NCBI GenBank assembly: GCA_040881945.1
Contig: JBBECF010000095.1
Coordinates: forward strand, 1 to 28,298
DNA length: 28,298 bases
From: JBBECF01 sp040881945
GTDB taxonomy: Bacteria > Pseudomonadota > Alphaproteobacteria > Dongiales > Dongiaceae
Direction: 5' to 3'
Numbering within the stretch: the stretch's first letter is position 1; each line of letters opens with the position of its first letter. Below are positions 15,434 through 22,989 of this stretch, piece by piece. A program made the position numbers and the translations under genes. The notes under the pieces were generated by a model. That model made no database searches. It saw nothing but the letters and a program-made list of their open reading frames with translations, and was not told the DNA's origin.

Positions 15434-16711
15434 ATGCACGATCTCAAGTGGATTCGCGACAATCCGGCGCCGTTCGACGCGGCGCTGGCGCGGCGCGGGC
15501 TGCCGCCGACGGCGGCGGACCTGCTCCGCCTCGACGGCGAGCGGCGGGCGGCGCAGACCGGCCTGCAGGAGCTGCAAGCCAGGCGCAACGACGTGTCCCG
15601 GCAGATCGGCGCCGCCAAGGCGCAAAACGCGGACGCCGGCCCCCTGATGGCCGAAGTGGCGCGGGTGAAGGACGCCATGCACGACCTCGAGGCCAGGGAG
15701 CGGGCGGCCGCCGCGGCCGTGGACGGGGCCCTGGCCGGCCTGCCCAACCTGCCGGCCGCCGACGTGCCGGACGGCGCCGACGCCGGCGCCAATGTCGAGC
15801 TGCGCGCCCATGGCCGGCCGCCGGACTTCGACTTCGCCGCGCGCCAGCATTTCGAGATCGGCGAGGCCCTCGGCCTGATGGATTTCGAATCGGCGGCGAA
15901 GATCTCCGGCGCGCGCTTCGTCGTGCTCAAGGGCGCGCTGGCGCGGCTGGAGCGGGCGCTCGCCGCCTTCATGCTCGACTTGCACACAAGCGAGTTCGGC
16001 TATACCGAAGTGCTGCCGCCGGTCCTGGTCCGCGACGAAGCGGTGTTCGGCACCGGCAATCTGCCGAAATTCGCCGACGACCTGTTCCGCACGACCGACG
16101 GCCGCTGGCTGATCCCGACCGCCGAGGTGCCGCTGACCAATCTGGCCGCTGACCGCATTCTCGACGAAGCCGAGCTGCCGTTGCGCTTCACCGCGCACAC
16201 GCCGTGCTTCCGGTCCGAGGCCGGCGCCGCCGGCAAGGACACCCGCGGCATGATCCGCCAGCACCAGTTCAGCAAGGTCGAGCTGGTCAGCATCGCCCAC
16301 CCGGACCGTTCGGCCGAGGAGCACGAGCGCATGACGTCCTGCGCCGAGGCGGTGCTGAAGCGCCTGGGCCTGCCCTACCGGGTCGTCGTGCTCAGCGCCG
16401 GCGACATGGGCTTCGCCGCGCAAAAGACCTACGACATCGAAGTCTGGCTGCCGGGGCAAGGCGCGTACCGGGAAATCTCGAGCTGCTCCAACTGCGGCGA
16501 CTTCCAGGCCCGGCGCATGCAGGCGCGTTTCCGCAAGGCGGGCGAGAAGGGGACGCGTTTCGTCCACACGCTGAACGGCTCCGGCCTCGCCATCGGCCGC
16601 ACGCTGATCGCCGTGCTGGAGAACGGCCAGCGGGCCGACGGCTCCGTCGTCCTGCCCGAGGCGATCCGTCCCTATATGGGCGGCATCGAGGCGATCGCCG
16701 CCGATGTTTAA
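15434..16711 (+). CDS. serS: Seryl-tRNA synthetase
   Basis: A 425-residue class II aminoacyl-tRNA synthetase. The N-terminal coiled-coil arm (about 25-100) that grips the tRNA extra arm follows the family opening MHDLKWIRDNPAPFD. The catalytic domain has TAEVPLTN, motif 2 in FRSEAGAAGKDTRGMIRQHQF, the serine-binding loop near EISSCSNCGDFQARR, and motif 3 in NGSGLAIGRTL. Length and motifs are normal. It overlaps surE by eight bases and starts a serS-surE-pcm-lipoprotein run, probably from its own promoter. Confidence 0.97.
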   Translation: MHDLKWIRDNPAPFDAALARRGLPPTAADLLRLDGERRAAQTGLQELQARRNDVSRQIGAAKAQNADAGPLMAEVARVKDAMHDLEARERAAAAAVDGALAGLPNLPAADVPDGADAGANVELRAHGRPPDFDFAARQHFEIGEALGLMDFESAAKISGARFVVLKGALARLERALAAFMLDLHTSEFGYTEVLPPVLVRDEAVFGTGNLPKFADDLFRTTDGRWLIPTAEVPLTNLAADRILDEAELPLRFTAHTPCFRSEAGAAGKDTRGMIRQHQFSKVELVSIAHPDRSAEEHERMTSCAEAVLKRLGLPYRVVVLSAGDMGFAAQKTYDIEVWLPGQGAYREISSCSNCGDFQARRMQARFRKAGEKGTRFVHTLNGSGLAIGRTLIAVLENGQRADGSVVLPEAIRPYMGGIEAIAADV

Positions 16712-17486
16712 GGCGCCGCTCGATCTCAGCCTTGCCCGCATCCTGGTCACCAACGACGACGGCATCAACGCGCCGGGCCTGAAGGTGCTGGCCAAGGTGG
16801 CGCGCGGCCTGTCCCGCGACGTCTGGGTGGTGGCGCCCGAGGTCGAGCAGAGCGCGACCGCCCATTCGCTCACCGTCCGCCGCCCCCTGCAGGTGCGCCG
16901 CCTGTCGCCGCGCCGCTTTGCCGTCGACGGCACGCCGACCGATTGCGTCCTCCTGGCCGTCCACCACATCATCAAGCGCCGGCGCCCGGACCTGGTGCTG
17001 TCCGGCGTCAACCGCGGCGCCAATGTGGGCGAGGACGTGACCTATTCCGGCACCATCGCCGCGGCGATGGAGGCCACGCTCCTGCATATCCCGGCGATCG
17101 CCTTCAGCCAGCTGCGCGACGGCAGCCAGCAGGTCCGATGGCACACGGCGGAGCACCACGCGCCGGCGATCATTCGCCGGCTGACGTCGGTGGGCTGGGC
17201 GGCCGGCGTGCTGATGAACGTGAACTTCCCCAGCGTCCCCGCCGCGGCGGTGACCGGCGCCCGCATGGTGCGCCAGGGACGGCGCGAATCCGGCATCGAG
17301 GTTGTGGAGGCGCGCGACCCGGTCGGCCGCCCCTATTTGTGGATCGGCGACTTCACCAGCGACCAGTCGGTCGACCCCGACACCGACCTGGCGGCGACCC
17401 GGGCGGGCGCCATCTCGGTGACGCCGCTCCACCTCGATCTCACGCATGGGGCGACGCTGCGCAAGCTGGAGACGTTGTTTCCGTGA
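16704..17486 (+). CDS. surE: 5'/3'-nucleotidase SurE
   Basis: A 260-residue metal-dependent survival nucleotidase that removes phosphate from nucleoside monophosphates. The metal site is formed by TNDDG (Asp 18 and Asp 19), the Ser in SATAHSLT, and the Asn in SGVNRGANVGEDVTYSGT; all are present. DGTPTDCV is also typical. The start ATG lies inside the end of serS and gives an N terminus about nine residues longer than the shortest family members. The stop overlaps the next gene as GTGA, matching the common surE-pcm pairing. Confidence 0.95.
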   Translation: MFKAPLDLSLARILVTNDDGINAPGLKVLAKVARGLSRDVWVVAPEVEQSATAHSLTVRRPLQVRRLSPRRFAVDGTPTDCVLLAVHHIIKRRRPDLVLSGVNRGANVGEDVTYSGTIAAAMEATLLHIPAIAFSQLRDGSQQVRWHTAEHHAPAIIRRLTSVGWAAGVLMNVNFPSVPAAAVTGARMVRQGRRESGIEVVEARDPVGRPYLWIGDFTSDQSVDPDTDLAATRAGAISVTPLHLDLTHGATLRKLETLFP

Positions 17487-18178
17487 GCCTGGCGGCGCGC
17501 AAGATCCGGCTGATCATGCAATTGCGCCGCTCGGGCATCTCCGACACCGGCGTGCTGGCCGCGATCGAGCGCATCCCGCGCGAGGCCTTCGTGCCGAAGC
17601 CGTTCCTCGATCAGGCCTACGAAAACCGGACGCTGCCGATCGGCCACGGGCAGACGCTGAGCCAGCCGCGCGTCGTGGCGCTGATGACTCAGGCGCTGGG
17701 CCTCGCGCGGCGGCACAAGCTGCTCGAGGTCGGCACCGGGTCGGGGTATCAGGCGGCGGTGCTGTCGCGCCTGGTCCGCCGCGTCTATACGGTCGAGCGG
17801 CACCGGGCGCTGCTGCGCGAGGCGGAGCGGCGCTTCGCCGAGTTGCGCCTGCACAACGTCGTGACCCGGCTCGGCGACGGCAGCCGCGGCTGGAAGGAAC
17901 AGGCGCCGTTCGACCGCATCATCGTGACCGCGGCGGCGGCGGAGGTGCCGCGGGCGCTGCTCGACCAGCTCTGCGTCGATGGCGTGCTGGTGGCGCCGAT
18001 CGGCCCCGACCGGGGCGAGCAGGAGCTGCTGCGGATCACCCGGCTCGCGGACGGCGAGCGCCGCGAGAGCCTCGGCCCGGTCCGTTTCGTGCCGCTGGTC
18101 GCCGGCGCCCTGCCGTCGGAAACGGCCGACGGGCGCGCGGCCGGCGCGGCGCCGCCCGAAGGACACAGCCCGGCATGA
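17483..18178 (+). CDS. pcm: Protein-L-isoaspartate O-methyltransferase
   Basis: A 231-residue SAM-dependent enzyme that methylates isoaspartyl residues in damaged proteins so they can be restored. It has REAFVP, the active-site segment PIGHGQTLSQPRVVALM, the SAM-binding loop LLEVGTGSGYQAAVL, and FDRIIVTAAAAEVP. The start is GTG 17483 in a GTGA overlap with surE; the frame is open far upstream but only this start gives a family-length protein. The C terminus has a short Ala/Gly-rich extension. It overlaps the lipoprotein gene by ATGA. Confidence 0.93.
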   Translation: MSLAARKIRLIMQLRRSGISDTGVLAAIERIPREAFVPKPFLDQAYENRTLPIGHGQTLSQPRVVALMTQALGLARRHKLLEVGTGSGYQAAVLSRLVRRVYTVERHRALLREAERRFAELRLHNVVTRLGDGSRGWKEQAPFDRIIVTAAAAEVPRALLDQLCVDGVLVAPIGPDRGEQELLRITRLADGERRESLGPVRFVPLVAGALPSETADGRAAGAAPPEGHSPA

Positions 18179-19326
18179 CCGCGGCGCGCGCGCGGTTCGC
18201 CTTGGCGGTGGCGGTCGCCGCGCTGGCGCTCGCCGGCTGCAACCAGTCGGGGCGGCCGCGGCCGGAACTGGGCAAGCCGATCTCGCCGGACGCGGTCGCG
18301 GCGGCGGCGGCGATCACCCCGACGAGCGCGCTCAGCATCACCGACTACACGGTCATACCGGGCGATACGGTCTATATCGTCGCCAACCGCTTCAAGGTCC
18401 CGGTCCGCGACATGATCGAGGCCAACGGGCTGGCGCCGCCCTACAGGCTGCGGCCCGGACAACGGCTGGTCGTTCCCGAGCGCCGCATGTACGTCGCGCG
18501 GGCCGGCGACACGATCGACGGCGTTTCGCGCCTGTACGGCGTGGACCGCAGCACGCTGATCCGGCTGAACGGCATCGGCGAGCCCTATGCGATTCGCGAC
18601 GGCCAGAGGCTGCTGCTGCCCGCCCCGCCGGAGCCGGGGCGAGGCGGGCCGGCGCCGGTCGAACCGGCGGGCGCGGCCGCCCCGACGGCTGCGGCCGCCG
18701 GCCCGGCCCCGGTGGCCGCCGTCACCGCGGTGGAATTGCCGCCGCCGACGCTCGCACCTCCGGCGCCGCCGCCGGCGGCCCCGCCCGCCGGCGTCTCGGT
18801 CGCGCCGGCGCCGCCGACGCCCGGTCCGCCGGGCGATGCGCCTGTCGCCGCGCCGGCCGAGGCGGAAACCGCCGCGGCAGCCGAATACACCACGGCGCCG
18901 GAGATTCCGGCCGCCATTCCGCAACCCCCGGCGCTCAGCGGCGGCAAGTTCCTGTGGCCGGTCAACGGCAAGATCGTGTCGCGCTTCGGCGCCACGGACG
19001 GCGGCCTGCACAACGACGGCCTCAACATCGCGGCGCCGCAAGGCACGCCGGTGCGCGCCGCCGAAAACGGCGTCGTCGCCTATTCAGGCAACGAGCTGCG
19101 CGGCTTCGGCAACCTGTTGTTGATCCGCCACGCCGACGGCTGGATGTCGGCCTACGCCCACAACGACGCGCTGCTCGTGCAGCGCGGCGATCGCGTCGCG
19201 CGCGGCCAGACGATCGCGCGCGTCGGGCGCACCGGCAACGTCGCGACGCCGCAGCTCCATTTCGAGCTGCGCCGCGGCGCCGGGCCGGTCGACCCGCTGC
19301 CGCATCTCGGCGATCTCGGCGCCTGA
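18175..19326 (+). CDS. LysM/M23 lipoprotein with degenerate LytM site (NlpD-like)
   Basis: A 383-residue probable lipoprotein: signal peptide 1-21 and lipobox LAGC with Cys 22. Two LysM peptidoglycan-binding repeats (about 58-101 and 106-149), an Ala/Pro-rich linker (about 150-255) and a C-terminal M23/LytM domain (about 262-378) follow. The zinc site is incomplete. The first motif reads LHNDGLN with His 279 but Asn 284 where the ligand Asp is expected, and the final HxH is QLH (Gln 360, His 362); His 329 is kept. Such domains usually activate cell-wall amidases rather than cut peptidoglycan, so an NlpD-like role in septal splitting is inferred. It follows pcm by ATGA overlap, resembling the pcm-nlpD order of other bacteria. 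Confidence 0.9.
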   Translation: MTAARARFALAVAVAALALAGCNQSGRPRPELGKPISPDAVAAAAAITPTSALSITDYTVIPGDTVYIVANRFKVPVRDMIEANGLAPPYRLRPGQRLVVPERRMYVARAGDTIDGVSRLYGVDRSTLIRLNGIGEPYAIRDGQRLLLPAPPEPGRGGPAPVEPAGAAAPTAAAAGPAPVAAVTAVELPPPTLAPPAPPPAAPPAGVSVAPAPPTPGPPGDAPVAAPAEAETAAAAEYTTAPEIPAAIPQPPALSGGKFLWPVNGKIVSRFGATDGGLHNDGLNIAAPQGTPVRAAENGVVAYSGNELRGFGNLLLIRHADGWMSAYAHNDALLVQRGDRVARGQTIARVGRTGNVATPQLHFELRRGAGPVDPLPHLGDLGA

Positions 19327-19329
19327 TCG

Positions 19330-19346
19330 GCGGCTATTCCAGCCGC
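19330..19346. terminator. Small hairpin between convergent genes
   Basis: GCGGCT and AGCCGC (19330-19335 and 19341-19346) pair around a five-base loop, in the seven-base gap and the overlapping end of the DUF815 gene. There is no T tract, so termination is only a possibility. Confidence 0.25.
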
Positions 19347-20248
19347 TTGCCCAGCCGGCCGGCGAGGTCCTGGATGAACTGCCAGGCGACGCGGCCTGAC
19401 CGGGCGCCGCGCGTCACCGACCACTCGATGGCCTCGGCCCGCAGCGTCTCGTCCGCTACTTCGAGGCCGTAGCGTCGGGCATAGCCCTCGACGATAGCCA
19501 GGTAGGTGTCCTGATCGCAGTTGTGGAAGCCGAGCCACAGCCCGAAGCGATCGGACAGGGAGACTTTTTCCTCGACCGCCTCGGCCGGGCTGATCGCCGT
19601 CGAGCGTTCGTTGTCGATCATCTCGCGCGGCATCAGGTGGCGGCGGTTCGAGGTGGCGTAGAACACGACGTTCTCCGGCCGGCCTTCGATGCCGCCTTCG
19701 AGGACGGCCTTCAGCGACTTGTAGCTGGTGTCGGATTCGGCGAAGGAGAGGTCGTCGCAGAACAGGATGCAGCGCCGCGGGCGGCCGCGCAGCGCCTGCA
19801 GCAGGTGGGGCAGGGACGGCAGATCCTCGCGGTGGATCTCGACCAGCGCCAGGGCGCCGCCGCCCTTGCCGTCCATTTCACGGTTGACGGCGGCGTGCGT
19901 CGCCTTGACCAGCGAGCTCTTGCCGGTGCCGCGCGCGCCCCACAGCAGCGCGTTGTTGGCCGGCAGCCCGCGGGCGAAGCGCCGCGTGTTGTCGAGCAGG
20001 ATGTCGCGGGCGCGGTCGATGCCGCGCAGCAACTCGATATCGACCCGGTTGACCCGCGCCACCGGCTCGAGCCGGGCGCCTTCGGCATGCCAGACGAAGG
20101 CGCTCGCCTCGGCGAAGCCTCCGGCGAAGCCAGGGTCGGCGTCGTCCAGGCCGGCGGAGCGGGGATGCGGCGGCGCCAGCCGATCGAGCGCCGCCGCGAT
20201 CGACCGGAGCAGCGGCAGCAGGTCCTTGTCGGCGGGACGGTCGCTCAT
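19334..20248 (-). CDS. DUF815 family AAA-type ATPase
   Basis: A 304-residue protein with Walker A GARGTGKSS at 104-112 and Walker B ILFCDDLSF at 161-169, followed by FYATSNRRHLMPREM and SDRFGLWLGF. This is the DUF815 pattern, a conserved P-loop ATPase with no established function. No membrane segment is seen. In alphaproteobacteria I recall it commonly placed between the LysM/M23 gene and yajC, on the opposite strand. ATG 20248 is chosen over an upstream start because it forms an ATGA overlap with the M48 gene and gives the normal N terminus. It is the last gene of a three-gene leftward operon. Confidence 0.9.
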   Translation of the reverse strand: MSDRPADKDLLPLLRSIAAALDRLAPPHPRSAGLDDADPGFAGGFAEASAFVWHAEGARLEPVARVNRVDIELLRGIDRARDILLDNTRRFARGLPANNALLWGARGTGKSSLVKATHAAVNREMDGKGGGALALVEIHREDLPSLPHLLQALRGRPRRCILFCDDLSFAESDTSYKSLKAVLEGGIEGRPENVVFYATSNRRHLMPREMIDNERSTAISPAEAVEEKVSLSDRFGLWLGFHNCDQDTYLAIVEGYARRYGLEVADETLRAEAIEWSVTRGARSGRVAWQFIQDLAGRLGKRLE

Positions 20249-21279
20249 TCGAATCTCGCGGTCGCGCGGATGTGGGCGATCCGCTCGGCGGTCGCCGGAT
20301 GGGTCGACAGCCACGCGGGCGGCTCGCAGTCGGTCCCGCAAGCCCCGGCGAGCCGTTCCAGAATGCCGATGAATCCGTCCGGCCGGCGCCCGACCGCCGC
20401 CAGCAGCGCCAGGCCGCGGTCATCGGCCTCGCGCTCGAAGGCACGCGAATAGGACAGCTGGACGAGCAGGGCCGGAAGCACCGCGGCCTCCTCCACCAGG
20501 TCCGTCGCGTCGCCGGTGACGAGGATCAGCACCGCGCCGAGCCCGACGGTCCGCAGCAATTGCCGCAGGCCGTGGCGCGCCTCGATGTGACCGATTTCGT
20601 GCGCCAATACGCCGGCCAGGCCGTCGTCGTCGGGGGCGATGGCGAGCAGGTCGTCGGTGACAATGATCGTGCCGCCGGGCAGCGCCAAGGCGTTCGCGCC
20701 GATCATCTCGCTGCGGCGGAAAATCAGCGTCAGCCGTCCCGGCGGCAGGTCCGAGGCGGCCGCGAGCGCAGCGAACAGCGCCGCGACCTCGCGCTGGCGC
20801 TGCGGTGCGAGGCGGGTCGGGTCGAGCACGGTGGCGTCGAGGGCGTCGAGCGTCCCATTGGCGATGCGCGCCTCGACGGTGTCGGGCACGAGCGCCGCCG
20901 CGGCGTCGGCCAGCGCCGGCAGGCCCCATCGGACGGCGGCCAGCGCCGACGCCACGAAGACCATCGCGATCAGCACAAGCCGGGGTCGAAACCGCTCGAT
21001 CGCGGCGAGCCATGACGCCCGGCCGCGCGCCGCCTGCGACGCCAACAGCCGGTCGACGCCGTCGTTATCCGCGGTCTCGAAGAGGCGGCCGTCGGGCAGG
21101 GCGAGCCGCCGCGGCACGTTGCCGATGCGGCCCGACGGGCGCAGCCCGGCCGGATCGACGAACTCCACGCCGTTCGCGGTCTCCAGCTCGAGGCGCGACT
21201 GCCGAACGGCCAGCCGCGCCGCTTCGCGACGCGACGACCCCGGCGGCGAGAGCCAGCCCTCGACGGCTGCCGCGCTCAT
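20245..21279 (-). CDS. M48 family membrane metalloprotease with N-terminal accessory domain
   Basis: A 344-residue protein with an N-terminal small domain (about 1-80, mostly beta-like, with VRQSRLELE and GRLFETADNDGVD). A membrane helix (about 100-120) and an M48 protease domain follow. The zinc motif HEIGH is at 227-231, and the third ligand, Glu 284, is in FEREADDRG; a second hydrophobic stretch sits at about 245-256. The catalytic domain resembles Oma1- and BepA-type proteases, which act in envelope protein quality control. The N-terminal domain is the kind found in M48 proteins encoded next to DUF898 genes. ATG 21279 forms an ATGA overlap with the upstream YjgN-like gene; earlier in-frame starts give non-family sequence. 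Confidence 0.88.
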   Translation of the reverse strand: MSAAAVEGWLSPPGSSRREAARLAVRQSRLELETANGVEFVDPAGLRPSGRIGNVPRRLALPDGRLFETADNDGVDRLLASQAARGRASWLAAIERFRPRLVLIAMVFVASALAAVRWGLPALADAAAALVPDTVEARIANGTLDALDATVLDPTRLAPQRQREVAALFAALAAASDLPPGRLTLIFRRSEMIGANALALPGGTIIVTDDLLAIAPDDDGLAGVLAHEIGHIEARHGLRQLLRTVGLGAVLILVTGDATDLVEEAAVLPALLVQLSYSRAFEREADDRGLALLAAVGRRPDGFIGILERLAGACGTDCEPPAWLSTHPATAERIAHIRATARFE

Positions 21280-22364
21280 ATCCCGATTTCGACGCCCGCC
21301 AGGTCGGCATACTCCGAGCCGAAGCTGCTGCCGGCTTTGCGTTGGACGTCGACGAAGGACCCCAGGTCGCCGGCGGCCAGGACGACAAGGCAGTCGCATT
21401 GGTAGTTGTACAACCGCACCGCGGCCCAAGGCCGCAACAAGCCGAGCGACAGGATCGTCGCAAAGAAGTTGGAGACGACGATCCAAGCCAGACGCAGACC
21501 GGAGACGGTCGATCGAAACCGATGACCGCCCTCCAGGCTTGCGACGTTGAGGACGATGTTGCGGACCCGTGCCGCGTAGAACACCGACGCCGCGGGAAGG
21601 CCCAAAACGATGGCAACAACAATCCCCCAATGCCAGACGCTAAATGCCCCCACCTCACCTTCCTCGGCCTGGACCGAAACCAGCCCAAAGATCGCTCCAA
21701 CGGCCGCGGTCGCCCCGATCACCATGGCCACCAGGAGCAAGAACGCCTGGGCGGTGGCGGCGTAGAAGGGGCCGATCCGCGGCTCGGCGGCAAACGGCGC
21801 GGTCCCGAAGCGATGACCGCGCAGGTGATAGGTGGCGACCGCGCGGCTGGCCAGGGGAAACAAAATGCCGGCGGTGAGCGCGCCGACGAACGGCCATGCG
21901 AGGAACGCGCGGGCGGCGCCGCCGACCGTCCCGACGAAATCGAAGCGGACATTGCCCCAACTGGTCATCCGGGCGTTGAAGCGCAGGCTGCGGACGATGA
22001 GCCACGGTGACAGGATTATCAGGAGGAGGGTGGCCGCGCTTCCGAGCAGGGGCTCGAACTCATTGGCCAGGCCGATGCCGAGCAGAACCGCGACCGCCAA
22101 TATCCGCCCCTTGAGGAGCTGCACGCCGGTCGCGTGGTAGTCGAAGGCGCGATCGTCGATCCGCGTGTTGCCGAGGAAGTAACGCTTGCGCCGCACCTTC
22201 GCCCAGGCCGACCACACGCCGAGGGTTACGACGGTGAGCAGCAGATTGACGATCCAGATGCCGAAATACTCTCGGGTCGAGCCGGTGAAAACGACAGGAC
22301 ATTGGCGCGCCAGACCGCCGGCAGGCAACGCCGAGGTCGCGACCGGGAGCGAGTCTTCGGACAT
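21276..22364 (-). CDS. YjgN/DUF898 family inner-membrane protein
   Basis: A 362-residue polytopic protein with about eight hydrophobic segments. The repeated DUF898 signature appears as TLGVWSAWAKVRRKRYFLGNT (about 47-67) and again in altered form as LGLLRPWAAVRLYNY. GPFY and FRFST-like blocks (RFRSTVSGLRLAW) are also typical. Function is unknown. ATG 22364 gives MSEDSLPV and follows GGAGGC; a start 44 codons earlier would add unrelated sequence across the promoter. It begins the operon that continues into the M48 protease and DUF815 ATPase, each by ATGA overlap. Confidence 0.86.
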   Translation of the reverse strand: MSEDSLPVATSALPAGGLARQCPVVFTGSTREYFGIWIVNLLLTVVTLGVWSAWAKVRRKRYFLGNTRIDDRAFDYHATGVQLLKGRILAVAVLLGIGLANEFEPLLGSAATLLLIILSPWLIVRSLRFNARMTSWGNVRFDFVGTVGGAARAFLAWPFVGALTAGILFPLASRAVATYHLRGHRFGTAPFAAEPRIGPFYAATAQAFLLLVAMVIGATAAVGAIFGLVSVQAEEGEVGAFSVWHWGIVVAIVLGLPAASVFYAARVRNIVLNVASLEGGHRFRSTVSGLRLAWIVVSNFFATILSLGLLRPWAAVRLYNYQCDCLVVLAAGDLGSFVDVQRKAGSSFGSEYADLAGVEIGI

Positions 22365-22385
22365 GGCGGCAGCCTCCAACGACTG

Positions 22386-22414
22386 CTTATGAAAAAGTAC
22401 ACCACGGAAGACAA
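22386..22414 (-). promoter_or_regulatory. Possible promoter of the YjgN-M48-DUF815 operon
   Basis: On the minus strand TTGTCT (22414-22409) and CATAAG (22391-22386) are 17 bases apart, ending about 22 bases before ATG 22364. The surrounding 22381-22440 stretch is unusually AT-rich for this window. Confidence 0.45.
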
Positions 22415-22490
22415 AAAAAGCACTCACTAAACACGGTAAACGGCCCGTACCGAAACCGGCCGCACCGCAGCGCGCGCCGCCCTGCGATCG

Positions 22491-22518
22491 TTGCATTTCG
22501 CGGCCGGGCGGCTATAGT
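22491..22518 (+). promoter_or_regulatory. Probable yajC-secDF promoter
   Basis: TTGCAT (22491-22496) and TATAGT (22513-22518) are 16 bases apart, about 36 bases before the yajC ATG. Position and the good -10 match make this the most convincing promoter of the rightward set. Confidence 0.5.
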
Positions 22519-22554
22519 CCGGCCGCCGCGCCGCAGCCAGCCGAGGAGAACCCG

Positions 22555-22956
22555 ATGTTCGTTTCATCCGCTTACGCCCAGGCGGCCGGGGGGCCCGGCG
22601 GTTTCGACCTGGTGTCGCTGGCGCCGCTGGTCCTCATCTTCGTCGTGTTCTATTTCCTGCTGATCCGCCCGCAGCAGAAGAAGATGAAGTCGCACAAGGC
22701 AATGGTGGCGGCGGTCCGGCGCGGCGACCGGGTCGTCACCGCGGGCGGCATCGTCGGCACGGTGTCCAAGGTGTTGAGCGATACCGAACTTCAGGTCGAG
22801 ATCGCCGAGGGCGTGCGCGTGCGGGTCATCCGCTCGACCGTCACCGACGTGCTCGCCAAGACCGAGGCGGCGGACGAGGCGGGGGCCGACGACGAGCCCG
22901 CCGAGCGCGACTCCAGGAAGGGCGGCCGGCAGGCCGGCGGCGGCAAGGACCACTAG
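22555..22956 (+). CDS. yajC: Sec translocase accessory subunit YajC
   Basis: A 133-residue protein with one N-terminal membrane helix (about 22-40) followed by the hallmark FYFLLIRPQQKKMKSHKAMV. A small soluble domain (RGDRVVTAGGIVGTVSKV) comes next, then an acidic-to-basic disordered tail longer than in E. coli. YajC joins SecD and SecF in the complex that assists SecYEG. GAGGAG lies seven bases before ATG 22555. secD follows after 33 bases. Confidence 0.95.
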   Translation: MFVSSAYAQAAGGPGGFDLVSLAPLVLIFVVFYFLLIRPQQKKMKSHKAMVAAVRRGDRVVTAGGIVGTVSKVLSDTELQVEIAEGVRVRVIRSTVTDVLAKTEAADEAGADDEPAERDSRKGGRQAGGGKDH

Positions 22957-22989
22957 GCGCCCCGGAACGCGCGGGCCGCGGGCTTCGTC

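Noticed and set aside
18610..18930. Low-complexity GCC/GCG tract as a possible repeat or CRISPR-like array
   Set aside because: There are no equal repeats or spacers; it encodes the Ala/Pro-rich linker of the LysM/M23 lipoprotein.
21280..21630. N-terminal extension of the M48 protease
   Set aside because: The extra 117 codons read through the YjgN-like gene in the wrong frame and are Arg-rich; ATG 21279 overlaps the upstream stop as expected.
22365..22554. Possible small RNA or tRNA gene in the gap between the divergent YjgN-like gene and yajC
   Set aside because: No cloverleaf, terminator or conserved RNA motif is visible; the gap is accounted for by two divergent promoters and leaders.
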